DNA from: Jeotgalicoccus aerolatus
GTDB lineage: Bacteria > Bacillota > Bacilli > Staphylococcales > Salinicoccaceae
DNA length: 64,000 bases
Reading direction: 5' to 3'
Assembly: GCF_014635205.1 (NCBI RefSeq)
Contig: NZ_BMCN01000002.1
Span: forward strand, 310,001 to 374,000
In this document: piece after piece, positions 7,593 to 16,743 of the stretch
How positions within the stretch are numbered: position 1 is the first letter of the stretch
Layout of the letters: each line of letters starts with the position of its first letter
The notes under the pieces: model-generated
The model's database searches: none
Told to the model about the DNA's origin: nothing
Seen by the model: the letters and a program-made list of their open reading frames with translations, nothing else
Translations under genes and position numbers: made by a program

Positions 7593-8756
7593 TTATACCT
7601 TCCTTGGATCTCTCCAGAAAAACACGGTAATAATAAATCCAATCAAGAGAATGACCACACTGAAGTAATAAGGGAAGTCCATATTGATATCAAACAGAAT
7701 ACCAGCAAGTACCGGACCGATAACATTGGCAAGCGACGTAAAGAATGAGTTCATACCGCCTGCAAAACCCTGATTATTCCCGGCAATATGAGACAGGAAT
7801 GTTGTTACTGCAGGACGGACTAGATCGAAACCGATGAAAATAATAAAAGCAACGGCCATAACACTCCAATATGAATCTAAAAATGTAATGACAAAAACCA
7901 GCACCGCTGTATATATAATGGCTGCTCTAATAATGTTCAGTTCACCGATACGCCGGATGAGCGGTTCAAACAGTACGATTTGTGCAAAGGCGCCAATCAT
8001 TGCACCGCCGGTAATGGCAATAGCGATATCAGAAGGTGTAAATCCGAGCTTGCGGTCAAAGTATAAACTGAAGAATGATTCAAATGAGGCAAGACCAAAT
8101 GACGCGATAAAGATAACGAGAAAAGCAATGAAAAATATCGGTGTAAATAAGCGTTTGAAATTACTTGTCGTTACTTCGGTTTTATCTGCAGCAACTTCCG
8201 TTACTTTTTTAGGTTCTGTCAGCATAAATATAGATAAGATTCCACCGATCAGGCCGAGGGCAGCTGCGACGAAAAATGGCAGCCGTGTACTGATTTCAGC
8301 GAGCACCCCGCCGATACCCGGACCGATAATAAAACCGAAGTTTATAGCTGCGGTCATATAACCGAGTGAGCGGGCTCTGTTTTTATCTGTCGTTAAATCA
8401 ACGATAAAGGCAGTAACAGCAGGCATAATAAATGCCCCAGCCAGGCCGCCGAGCATTCTTGAAATAAACAGAACTTCAATTGTTTTCCCGAAGCCGAAAA
8501 GAAGTTCAGAAAAGCCGAATATGAAAAGGCCGATGACAATAATGATTTTACGGCCGAACTTATCAGCGGCACGTCCTGTAAAAGGTGAGAAAATCAGCTG
8601 TGTAAATGCGAATGCAGCAGTTAAGTAGCCGAGGACGGCACCGCTTATATTCAGTTCGTTCATAATTGACGGCATAACAGGGATGACGAGACTAATTCCT
8701 AGAAAAACTAGGAAAATACTGCTATATAATAAGTAGAGCTGATATTTTTTCTTCAT
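7593..8756 (-). CDS. norA: NorA-like MFS multidrug exporter
   Basis: 387 residues with 12 predicted helices. Large parts parallel staphylococcal NorA: FLGISLVIPVMP in helix 1, FSPFTGRAADKFGRK (MFS motif A), GYMTAAINFGFIIGPGIGG (motif C of drug antiporters), and FDLVRPAVTTFLSHIAG in the second half. Such proteins expel fluoroquinolones, dyes and biocides in exchange for protons. GAAGGTG precedes the ATG. The gene is divergent from the zinc exporter across about 90 AT-rich bases. Orthology to norA is inferred from recalled sequence similarity only, so the symbol is provisional. Confidence 0.8.
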   Translation of the reverse strand: MKKKYQLYLLYSSIFLVFLGISLVIPVMPSIMNELNISGAVLGYLTAAFAFTQLIFSPFTGRAADKFGRKIIIVIGLFIFGFSELLFGFGKTIEVLFISRMLGGLAGAFIMPAVTAFIVDLTTDKNRARSLGYMTAAINFGFIIGPGIGGVLAEISTRLPFFVAAALGLIGGILSIFMLTEPKKVTEVAADKTEVTTSNFKRLFTPIFFIAFLVIFIASFGLASFESFFSLYFDRKLGFTPSDIAIAITGGAMIGAFAQIVLFEPLIRRIGELNIIRAAIIYTAVLVFVITFLDSYWSVMAVAFIIFIGFDLVRPAVTTFLSHIAGNNQGFAGGMNSFFTSLANVIGPVLAGILFDINMDFPYYFSVVILLIGFIITVFFWRDPRKV

Positions 8757-8850
8757 AAAAATTACACCTTCTTGTGTTATGTTAAAATATATATTACACG
8801 TGAAACAGCAAAAATAATAGTCAAATTAGACACAGAGCGGGGTGAAGTAT

Positions 8851-9768
8851 ATGGAAGAACATGCACACAGTCATCATCATGACCATACACATGGTGCGAA
8901 TAAAAGAGCATTGACCATCAGTTTAATATTAATCGTCTCATTTATGATTGTTGAAGTAGCAGGCGGTGTGCTGACAAACAGCCTGGCACTGTTATCCGAT
9001 GCCGGTCATATGCTGAGTGATGCGATTTCACTTGCCGTGGCCCTTGCTGCCTTTAAAATGGGTGAGAAAGCAGCGGATACAGCGCGCACTTTCGGCTACA
9101 GAAGGTTTGAAATACTTGCCGCTGTTTTTAATGGTGTAACCCTCATTGTTATCGCAGTTTTTATCGTTATAGAAGCAGCTGGACGTTTCATTAACCCGCC
9201 TGAAGTGGCAACGACAGGAATGCTGGTTATCGCAGTACTCGGTCTCCTGGTTAATCTTGCGGTAGCAAAAATCCTGATGTCAGGGGATACACATGATAAT
9301 TTAAATATGAAAGGGGCACTGATGCACGTTCTCGGAGACTTGCTCGGTTCAATTGCAGCAATTATTGCTGCCTTATCCATTATGTTTTTCGGATGGGGAA
9401 TCATGGATCCGCTAGCAAGTGTAATTGTGGCAGTGTTAATTTCAATCAGCGGTTACAGAATACTGAAACAGTCGCTGAACGTACTTATGGAAGGTGTTCC
9501 GGAAAATGTGGATTTTGATGGGATTATCGATAAGATTAACAGTGTAGAAGGTGTTGAAGATGCCCATCATATACACATTTGGAGTATTACGAGCGGAGTG
9601 AATGCGATGAGTGCGCATATCGTCGTGAATGGAATGCTGAACGTTCATGAAACTCAAAAGATTATTCAGCGCTTAGAAGAACGTATGAAACATGAAAGTA
9701 TCGATCACGTAACAGTTCAAGTAGAGTGTAAACACCACGACCATGACGATGAAATCTTATGTAATTAA
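8851..9768 (+). CDS. czcD: CDF-family zinc/cation exporter
   Basis: 305 residues. The His-rich N-terminus (HAHSHHHDHTHG) and C-terminus (HHDHDDE) flank six helices with the CDF metal site LLSDAGHMLSDA in helix 2 and the matching MHVLGDLLGS in helix 5, plus a C-terminal cytoplasmic domain (VEGVEDAHHIHIWSI). The protein should exchange Zn2+ (perhaps Co2+ or Cd2+) for protons. A GTG at 8842 is in frame, but the ATG at 8851 has the better-placed site. Only 13 bases separate it from a probably zinc-dependent PLP enzyme, so they are likely cotranscribed. Confidence 0.9.
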   Translation: MEEHAHSHHHDHTHGANKRALTISLILIVSFMIVEVAGGVLTNSLALLSDAGHMLSDAISLAVALAAFKMGEKAADTARTFGYRRFEILAAVFNGVTLIVIAVFIVIEAAGRFINPPEVATTGMLVIAVLGLLVNLAVAKILMSGDTHDNLNMKGALMHVLGDLLGSIAAIIAALSIMFFGWGIMDPLASVIVAVLISISGYRILKQSLNVLMEGVPENVDFDGIIDKINSVEGVEDAHHIHIWSITSGVNAMSAHIVVNGMLNVHETQKIIQRLEERMKHESIDHVTVQVECKHHDHDDEILCN

Positions 9769-9781
9769 AGGGGATATAAGA

Positions 9782-10888
9782 ATGAATTATAAAAACATAG
9801 ATACACCTGCATTACTTATTGATGAAACTGTGCTGAATAAAAACCTTGAGTACATGGGTGCTTATGCTAAAAAGCAAAATGTTCAGCTGCGGCCGCATAC
9901 GAAAACACATAAGATGCCGCATTTAGCACTGAAGCAGCAAGAACATGGTGCCACAGGAATTACAGTCGCCAAAGTTGGTGAAGCGGAAATTATGGCAGTT
10001 TACGGACTGGATAATATATTCATTGCGAACCAGATCGTCGGCAAGCAAAAACTTGAAAGAATTAAAAAGCTGGCTGAGCAGGTTGATGTTTCCTTCGGAG
10101 TGGACAGTATTCATCATATAGAAGAAATCGATGAAGTATTTGAAGGTGCCTCTAAAAAAGCGCAGGTACTCATTGAAATCGAAGTTGGTGAAGAACGCTC
10201 CGGTATTATTGAAGAAATTGATTATAAATTACTGTTAAACAGTATTCGTGCGTCTAAAAATGTAGAGTTTAAAGGGATATTCTCACATGATGGTCACACT
10301 TATAAAGCAGTTGATAAGGAAGACTGTTATGATTTATTTATGACAGCAACCACGCGTACGCTGCATTTTGCAAATGTGGCGAGAGATATGGACTTTGATG
10401 TAAAAACAGTCAGCATAGGCTCGACACCGCCATTTATGTTTGGTTTCGATATACCTGAAGGGGTCACAGAAATCAGACCGGGAACTTATATACTGATGGA
10501 TGGTTCACAGTCTAATGCCATTGATTCATACGCACATTCTGCAGCAAGTGTACTGACAACCGTAATCAGCAAACCGACTAAAGAACGTGTGATTACTGAT
10601 GTTGGAGCTAAAGGTTTAACCGCCCAGTCTAGATCGAAAGGACTGACTGCAACTGAAGGTTTTGGTAAAATCAAAGAATTTGAAGGTGTCCACGTTCACG
10701 GTGTATTTGATGAACATGCGATTATATATAATCGGGATTTTAGTGAAAAAGTTAATATCGGCGATAAAGTCCGTATTATTCCCAATCACATATGCCCGGT
10801 TTCAAACTTGTATCATAAGGCATACTTAATTAATGATGATGAAGTAGTAAAAGAAATCGATATTGCAGCGCAGGGAAAACTTCAATAG
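9782..10888 (+). CDS. D-serine dehydratase / D-threonine aldolase-like PLP enzyme
   Basis: 368 residues of the fold-type III group that includes D-threonine aldolase and eukaryotic-type D-serine dehydratase. The PLP lysine is Lys41 in LRPHTKTHK, and the C-terminal HICPVSNLYH carries the His and Cys that bind zinc in family members. The N-terminal domain is an alanine-racemase-like barrel. Start at 9782 follows AAAGGGGAT. The enzyme probably deaminates or cleaves a D-amino acid; the exact substrate cannot be read. It follows the zinc exporter closely and ends at a strong terminator. Confidence 0.82.
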   Translation: MNYKNIDTPALLIDETVLNKNLEYMGAYAKKQNVQLRPHTKTHKMPHLALKQQEHGATGITVAKVGEAEIMAVYGLDNIFIANQIVGKQKLERIKKLAEQVDVSFGVDSIHHIEEIDEVFEGASKKAQVLIEIEVGEERSGIIEEIDYKLLLNSIRASKNVEFKGIFSHDGHTYKAVDKEDCYDLFMTATTRTLHFANVARDMDFDVKTVSIGSTPPFMFGFDIPEGVTEIRPGTYILMDGSQSNAIDSYAHSAASVLTTVISKPTKERVITDVGAKGLTAQSRSKGLTATEGFGKIKEFEGVHVHGVFDEHAIIYNRDFSEKVNIGDKVRIIPNHICPVSNLYHKAYLINDDEVVKEIDIAAQGKLQ

Positions 10889-10894
10889 ACATAG

Positions 10895-10930
10895 AAAAAC
10901 AGCAGTGACTAAAAAGTCACTGCTGTTTTT
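10895..10930. terminator. Bidirectional terminator
   Basis: AAAAACAGCAGTGACT and its exact reverse complement with a four-base loop. It separates the D-amino-acid enzyme from the convergent betaine transporter. Confidence 0.92.
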
Positions 10931-10935
10931 AAATA

Positions 10936-12564
10936 TTATACACCTCTCGGCTTATCTTCATCAGCATAAGCATCGAGTTCTTCATGGTAATCTTCAAGAG
11001 AGCTTTCTTTATAATTTTTCATACGCTCTTTGTTAGGTGTAATAGATAACCCTAAATATTTACGTTCATTGTTTGCATCTTTGTAAAAGGCAACCATCAT
11101 TAAAATAACGACTAAACTAAACGGCAGAGCTGCGATAATTGCGGCAGACTGGAGAGCGTTTAATCCTGTTTCTCCACCTGCAGCGAGCAGTGTAAATGCA
11201 ATCGCTGACAGTGCAATACCCCATACAAGTTTAGTTTTGCTGGAAGGTGTAAGGTCACCGTGCGATGTCTGCATTCCGAGTACGAAAGTAGCCGAGTCTG
11301 CAGATGTGATAAAGAATGATGATACTAATAAAATAGCGAGTAATGATAATATTGTACCCATTGGCAGCTGATCAAATATAGCGAACAGCTGTACTTCGGT
11401 CGCCATATTAAATATTTCTGTATTTTCAAGACCAGTTGAAATACCGGTAATACCGAATACGCTGAACCAGATAATACCGATTAGAGTCGGCACCATAAGT
11501 ACTGCAATAATAAACTCTCTGATTGTACGGCCTTTAGAAACACGAGCGATAAATATACCGACGAATGGGCTCCAGCTCATCCACCAGCCCCAGTAATAAA
11601 TCGTCCATGTACTCAGCCACTCCTGTTTCTGTCCATTTAAAGGTGCAACGTCAAAACTGTTGTAAAGGAAAGAAGTTAAGTAACCGCCAGTTCCGGTAGT
11701 CATCACGTTCAGAATGAGCATTGTCGGCCCAACGATCAAAATGATGACGAACAGGAGACCTGCGAGAATCATGTTTAAGTTACTTAAATACTGGATCCCT
11801 TTACTGAGTCCGCTCCATGCACTGATTAAGAACAGTACAGTTACGATGGCAATAATTACTGCTTGAGATGTTAAACCGACAGGAACGTTGAAAAGGTAGT
11901 TTAACCCTCCGTTAATCTGCATTGCACCAATACCAAGAGATACGGCAACACCGATAACTGTTGCAAATACTGCGAGTACATCTACGACAATTCCGAGCCA
12001 GCCATCGACTAAATCACCGAATAGAGGACGGAGTGTTTTTGATAATAGACCCACTTCCCCTTTTCTGAAACTTGAGTATGCCAGTGCTAAAGCAACGATA
12101 CCGTAAATAGCCCAGGCGTGGATACCATAGTGCAGGAAAGTTGAGCGCATAGACTCAGCTAAAGCTTCTGTTGTTCCAGGATCTGCTGTAGGCGGCGACA
12201 TAAAGTGAGCCATTGGTTCTCCGGCACCGTAAAACACGAGCCCGATCCCCATTCCTGCACTGAACAGCATAGTGATCCAAGAAATTGTACTAAATTCAGG
12301 TTCATCATCAGGCAGACCTAATTTAAGTTTGCCGATTGGGCTGAATATGAGGAAAATACAAAAGAATACAATGACTGTGACGAGTATCATATAATACCAG
12401 CCGAAGTATGTAGTTACCCATCCTGAAATTGCGCCTGAAATTTCACCGAATTTGTCGGGGAAAATAGCACCTATTATAACTAGCAATCCAACGATTATTG
12501 CTGCGAATACGAAAACATAAGAAATTTTATTTGACTTCTCAGACGATGACGAATGATTTGTCAT
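10936..12564 (-). CDS. BCCT-family betaine/choline transporter (OpuD-like)
   Basis: 542 residues with about 12 helices. The BCCT signature YYWGWWMSWSPFVGIF is in the middle, and GAGEPMAHF lies in helix 4. These sodium- or proton-coupled symporters import glycine betaine, choline or carnitine, usually against osmotic stress. The C-terminal tail is charged (YKESSLEDYHEELDAYADED), like the osmosensing tails of some relatives, though its role here is inference. AAGGAG precedes the ATG. It is a single-gene unit ending at the terminator at 10895-10930. Confidence 0.9.
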   Translation of the reverse strand: MTNHSSSSEKSNKISYVFVFAAIIVGLLVIIGAIFPDKFGEISGAISGWVTTYFGWYYMILVTVIVFFCIFLIFSPIGKLKLGLPDDEPEFSTISWITMLFSAGMGIGLVFYGAGEPMAHFMSPPTADPGTTEALAESMRSTFLHYGIHAWAIYGIVALALAYSSFRKGEVGLLSKTLRPLFGDLVDGWLGIVVDVLAVFATVIGVAVSLGIGAMQINGGLNYLFNVPVGLTSQAVIIAIVTVLFLISAWSGLSKGIQYLSNLNMILAGLLFVIILIVGPTMLILNVMTTGTGGYLTSFLYNSFDVAPLNGQKQEWLSTWTIYYWGWWMSWSPFVGIFIARVSKGRTIREFIIAVLMVPTLIGIIWFSVFGITGISTGLENTEIFNMATEVQLFAIFDQLPMGTILSLLAILLVSSFFITSADSATFVLGMQTSHGDLTPSSKTKLVWGIALSAIAFTLLAAGGETGLNALQSAAIIAALPFSLVVILMMVAFYKDANNERKYLGLSITPNKERMKNYKESSLEDYHEELDAYADEDKPRGV

Positions 12565-12708
12565 TACTTCACTCCTTTATTAAATTTTTTGACACAACGT
12601 CTAAATAATAACAATCTACACTTAACAGTTCAACAGTAAAATTCTAAGTATAAGTTATCAGTGTCATAAGTATTACTTTATACATAGCCATCTAGAGAGG
12701 GAATAAAC

Positions 12709-12745
12709 AAAAAAAGAGATAAAATCATTATGATTTTATCTCTTT
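12709..12745 (-). terminator. Terminator of the abgT-M20 operon
   Basis: AAAGAGATAAAATCA and its reverse complement around a three-base loop, with T-rich flanks on the minus strand. It lies just past the stop of the M20 hydrolase. Confidence 0.85.
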
Positions 12746-12761
12746 AATAATTAACTATTAA

Positions 12762-14033
12762 CTAAAATTCATTTGTAAGCAGCTGGGCTGCAGTAAGTAA
12801 AGTTTGAACTGCAGGTGCCATACTGTCTTCATTAATATCAAATTTCTCATTGTGATGGCCGGCAGCAAGATCAGTACCGAAAATGCAGTAGGAAGCCAGT
12901 CCGCCGCGTTCCTGTACACGATTGATGAAGAATGTCGCATCTTCACTGCCGCTCGGTTTATTCTCTTCAAGTGAAGTTGTCAGACTTGCACTATCTGCTG
13001 CTTTAACGAGTACCTCTGCAAGTGCTGTCGACCCTTTGGCACTTGTACCTTCGCCGACCGTTTCCATAGTGCTTTCCACCTGGAACATTTGTGCAGCACC
13101 TTTAATTATGGATTCAGCGTACTGCTTCATGTAATCATTGAGCTCGGCAGTAGTACCTCGTGTTTCGATTTTAAGATTTGCACTGCCAGCAATGACATTT
13201 CTTCCGCTGCCTGCATGCAGTTCCCCAACGTTAATGCGTGTTGCACCGCCCGAATGGCGCGGGATAGCATTTAGATTAATTACGGCATTTGCTGCAGCGA
13301 GCATGGCATTCTTACCTTCTTCAGGCTGACCGCCCGCATGTGATGATACGCCTTTAAAAGTAACATCTATTTTAGAAGTTGCAAGAAAACCGTTGTTCGA
13401 AGCAAGAAAATGATTATATGGCACGCCTGTTCCGATATGGGAAGCGACGAAATAGTCCACATCATCTACAACACCTGCTTCAACCATTGAACGTGCACCG
13501 CGTGTGCCTTCTTCAGCCGGCTGGAACAGGAGTTTAATCGTTCCGTTTATCGTATCCTTGTGTTCCATTAACAGCGTGGCGAGACCGAGACCGATTGACG
13601 TATGCACGTCGTGTCCGCAGGCATGCATTTCGTTGTTTACTGAGCGGAAACCCTCTTTAAGGGGGACATGACTGCTGTCTTCAGACTCATAAATAGGAAG
13701 TGCATCCATATCTACGCGAAAAGCTGCAGTGGGTCCTTCACGCCCGGTATCGAGAGTTGCTACGATGCCGGTGTAACCTTCGGACACCTGATCGAGATAT
13801 TCGAGAACTGCACCATTTTCTTTAGCCCATTCGTAATGTGCTTTAGTTTCTTCATCAGAAGGTTTACCCATCGTAAAATCAGGATTCATTACTTGGCGGC
13901 CAATTTTAATATCATAGCCTAATTTCACAAGCGTATCAGCAACGATTGTTGAAGTTCGCATTTCTAAAAAACCAAGCTCAGGGTGACGGTGGAAATCTCT
14001 CCGCCATTCTATAAGCTGTTTGTGTAATGACAC
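12762..14033 (-). CDS. M20 amidohydrolase (AbgA-like)
   Basis: 423 residues from a GTG start with GGAGATG upstream. M20 metallopeptidase motifs are visible: VDMDALP, ACGHDVHTSIG (metal-binding Asp and His), and PAEEGTRGARSM with the catalytic and metal Glu pair. It has the extra N-terminal block (RRDFHRHPELGF) and the insertion seen in AbgA, one subunit of p-aminobenzoyl-glutamate hydrolase. It lies 22 bases downstream of an AbgT transporter. No AbgB partner is nearby, so it may work alone or hydrolyse a different N-acyl amino acid. Confidence 0.82.
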   Translation of the reverse strand: MSLHKQLIEWRRDFHRHPELGFLEMRTSTIVADTLVKLGYDIKIGRQVMNPDFTMGKPSDEETKAHYEWAKENGAVLEYLDQVSEGYTGIVATLDTGREGPTAAFRVDMDALPIYESEDSSHVPLKEGFRSVNNEMHACGHDVHTSIGLGLATLLMEHKDTINGTIKLLFQPAEEGTRGARSMVEAGVVDDVDYFVASHIGTGVPYNHFLASNNGFLATSKIDVTFKGVSSHAGGQPEEGKNAMLAAANAVINLNAIPRHSGGATRINVGELHAGSGRNVIAGSANLKIETRGTTAELNDYMKQYAESIIKGAAQMFQVESTMETVGEGTSAKGSTALAEVLVKAADSASLTTSLEENKPSGSEDATFFINRVQERGGLASYCIFGTDLAAGHHNEKFDINEDSMAPAVQTLLTAAQLLTNEF

Positions 14034-14055
14034 TGAAAATCATCTCCAGATTAAA

Positions 14056-15591
14056 TTATTGAACTCTGTCTTCTAAGAACGTGTATGCACCTGGACCTAA
14101 TGGTAATCCTGTGAAGTAGAACACACCGAGCAGGATAATCCAAGCGATCAGGAAGACGATTGAGTACGGAAGCATCAGTGACATATATGTACCGATACTC
14201 GCATTCTTATCGTACCGTTTCATAAACGCCAGAATAATAACCATATATGGGAACAGCGGTGTAACGATGTTAATTGATGAATCGGCGATACGGTAAGCTG
14301 CCTGTGTAAAGGCCGGGTCATATCCAAGCTGCATGAACATCGGTACAAATATTGGTGCTTCAATTGCCCATTTAGCAGAACCTGAAGTAATCAGGAAGTT
14401 AAGTAGAGCAGTGAAGATAACGTAGCCGATAATTAAACCGAGCCCTGTAAATTCTACGCTTTCAAGGAACTCTGCTCCGTTAACAGCAAGCCATGTTCCA
14501 AGGTTACTCCAGTTAAAGTAAGCGATAAACTGAGCAATCGCAAAAACAAGAACAATATATCCAGCCATATCTTTAATGGATTCAGTCATATAGTATGTTG
14601 CATCTTTAGTCGATTTAATTTTGCCTGTTGTAATACCAAAGGCCAAGCCGATTAAAATAAAGAAGATCAGTATGATTGGAACGATACCGTCGATAAATGG
14701 TGAAGGTATTATTCCGCCTTCTTCGTTGGTCAGCGGACTGTTTGGCAGGAAAATCACAACGACGATAATGCCCCAATATACGAGACCTGTAATCACTGCT
14801 GCAATAAGACCTTTTTTAGCATTGGGAAGTTCCTCTTCATTTTCATCTTCAAGACCATCGCCCTTATACTTCCCAAGACGAGGTTCGACAAAGCGTGATG
14901 TCAGCAGTCCACCGATAATTGTCAGCATGAATACTGAGATAATATTGAAATACCAGTTATCAACTGGTGTGATAACGATTGTATCGTCGATCAGACGGGC
15001 AGCTTCTGTAGAAATACCAGATAAGAGAACATCTGTACCGGCGATAAATAAGTTTGCTGTAAAACCGGCACCGGCACCAGCGAAACCTGCAGCAAGACCT
15101 GCAAGCGGGTGTCTGCCTAATTTATAGAATACGAGTGCACCGAGCGGCGGGATGATAACAGCTGCGGCATCTGACGCAAGGTTACCCATTATACCGACAA
15201 AAACTACAGTATATGTCACTAGAAACGGCGGTGACTTTAAGATTGTTTTTCGAATTGCATAATCAAGGAGGCCGACTTTTTCAGCTAACCCGATACCGAG
15301 CATCATTGATAATACAAGTCCAAGCGGTGCGAAACCTGTAAAGTTATCGAGCATAGATGTCAGTATAAACTGAAGTCCTGCTCCTGATAGAAGACTGTTG
15401 ATAGGCAGTTCTTCACCATTGCCTGGATGAATTACCGAGGCATCGAATAAACTGAATATCCATGAAATAATGATGATTAGAAATGCTAAACCAATAAAGA
15501 GTGCAAACGGATCCGGCAATTTATTTCCGACGCGTTCGATGACATCCAGGAATTTATGGAAAAACCCTTTTTTCTCTGTTTTGTCTGACAA
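14056..15591 (-). CDS. AbgT-family transporter
   Basis: 511 residues, about 11-13 helices, with the AbgT family pattern (VIERVGNKLPDPFALFIGLA at the N-terminus, GLGLIIGYVIFTALLNFLIT and TSGSAKWAIEAPIFVPM later). AbgT of E. coli imports p-aminobenzoyl-glutamate; gonococcal MtrF is reported to export sulfonamides. The likely start is TTG at 15591, preceded by GGGAGGG at suitable distance. Pairing with an AbgA-like hydrolase points to uptake and cleavage of folate breakdown products or another amide. Confidence 0.85.
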   Translation of the reverse strand: MSDKTEKKGFFHKFLDVIERVGNKLPDPFALFIGLAFLIIIISWIFSLFDASVIHPGNGEELPINSLLSGAGLQFILTSMLDNFTGFAPLGLVLSMMLGIGLAEKVGLLDYAIRKTILKSPPFLVTYTVVFVGIMGNLASDAAAVIIPPLGALVFYKLGRHPLAGLAAGFAGAGAGFTANLFIAGTDVLLSGISTEAARLIDDTIVITPVDNWYFNIISVFMLTIIGGLLTSRFVEPRLGKYKGDGLEDENEEELPNAKKGLIAAVITGLVYWGIIVVVIFLPNSPLTNEEGGIIPSPFIDGIVPIILIFFILIGLAFGITTGKIKSTKDATYYMTESIKDMAGYIVLVFAIAQFIAYFNWSNLGTWLAVNGAEFLESVEFTGLGLIIGYVIFTALLNFLITSGSAKWAIEAPIFVPMFMQLGYDPAFTQAAYRIADSSINIVTPLFPYMVIILAFMKRYDKNASIGTYMSLMLPYSIVFLIAWIILLGVFYFTGLPLGPGAYTFLEDRVQ

Positions 15592-15735
15592 ATGAAAACC
15601 CTCCCATAATAATATGTATTTAAGACCTGTTTATATGAATTTGAAATATAAACAAGATATAAAGAGTTTACATAAATTTCAGTCAATTGTCTATGGTGAA
15701 TTTCTTTATATAAATACGCAAACGATATTAATATA

Positions 15736-15769
15736 CTTATAGTTCGTTTTTTATTATACTTACTATAAG
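15736..15769 (+). promoter_or_regulatory. Inverted repeat flanking the degV -10 region
   Basis: CTTATAGT (15736-15743) and ACTATAAG (15762-15769) are perfect reverse complements 18 bases apart and bracket a TATACT (15755-15760) that could be a -10 box. The arrangement looks like an operator, but no regulator can be named and an AT-rich chance match is possible. Confidence 0.35.
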
Positions 15770-15802
15770 ATAACAAGGGAAAACACAGTAGGAGGCAGGA
15801 CC

Positions 15803-16675
15803 ATGAAGATTGCGTATATCGTTGACAGCACTGCAAGTTTAAATGACGAACTTGCTGCACGATCAGATGTATTTCAGGTGCATTTATCTGTAACATATAA
15901 AGACGGAACGATTTTTAAAGATACGACAGACGAAGCGTCTTTGAAATCATTTTATCAGCGTCTGGGGACAGAAAAAGACATTCCTAAATCATCTCAGCCT
16001 CAAGTCGGTGAATACTATGAAGTGCTGGATCAGATTATTTCACATGGCTATGATACAGTGATTGCTATTCATATCGGCAGCGGTATCAGCGGCACATATC
16101 AAAGTGCTGAAATGGTTTTAAGTGAATACAAAGAAGAAGGCAAGTTAGACTATTATTTAATTGATTCAAATGGGACATCGTTTATTATGGAACACTTTTT
16201 ACAACAGACGATCGAGCAAATAGAAAAAGGTGTCTCTGTAGAGGAGACTGTCAAACAAGTTGAAGCACTTGTTGATGACTCGCGTATCTACTTAGCCGTC
16301 GATGATTTGAACTATTTAGTAAAAGGCGGGCGTCTTGGTGCGGGGAGTGCTTTTATCGGCAGCCTCTTTAAAATTAAACCGATTGTTTACTTTGCTGAAG
16401 ACGGCAAAGTTAAACCGTATGATAAAGTACGTACGAAAAGCCGCGTGATTAAATTATGGGAATCACTGATTGAAGAAGCGTTGGACAAATTTAACGGCAA
16501 ACTTAAAATTGCCATTGCTCACGGTGACATTCCTGAAGAAGCAGAGCAGCTTAAGAAAAGATTTGAAAATATGTATCCGGGCGTTACTTGCCGTGTCGGC
16601 TATTTAACACCGGCACTTGGCGTGCACGGCGGTGTCGGCTGTCACGGACTCGGTATAATACCGTATATCAGCTAA
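15803..16675 (+). CDS. DegV-family fatty-acid-binding protein (FakB-like)
   Basis: 290 residues. DegV hallmarks are IVDSTASL at the N-terminus, the SSQPQVGEYYE block, the HIGSGISGTYQSA loop that contacts the carboxylate of a bound fatty acid, and GRLGAGSAFIGSLF. In staphylococci such proteins (FakB) present exogenous fatty acids to FakA kinase for phospholipid synthesis. The ATG is preceded by AGGAGG. It is a monocistronic unit with a good terminator. Which FakB paralogue it represents is unknown. Confidence 0.85.
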   Translation: MKIAYIVDSTASLNDELAARSDVFQVHLSVTYKDGTIFKDTTDEASLKSFYQRLGTEKDIPKSSQPQVGEYYEVLDQIISHGYDTVIAIHIGSGISGTYQSAEMVLSEYKEEGKLDYYLIDSNGTSFIMEHFLQQTIEQIEKGVSVEETVKQVEALVDDSRIYLAVDDLNYLVKGGRLGAGSAFIGSLFKIKPIVYFAEDGKVKPYDKVRTKSRVIKLWESLIEEALDKFNGKLKIAIAHGDIPEEAEQLKKRFENMYPGVTCRVGYLTPALGVHGGVGCHGLGIIPYIS

Positions 16676-16686
16676 AGAGAAACAGC

Positions 16687-16718
16687 AGAGTTCCTATGAA
16701 AATAGGAACTCTTTTTTT
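16687..16718 (+). terminator. Terminator after degV
   Basis: AGAGTTCCTAT and its reverse complement with a GAAA loop, followed by seven T. Confidence 0.9.
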
Positions 16719-16743
16719 ATACTTATCTATAGAGGTGAAGAGT

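Noticed and set aside
7834-8361. 175-codon plus-strand frame inside the NorA-like gene
   Set aside because: Antisense shadow of a well-conserved MFS gene; no start signal.
14621-15127. 168-codon plus-strand frame inside abgT
   Set aside because: Ser/Pro/Ile-rich composition, antisense to a conserved transporter, no ribosome site.
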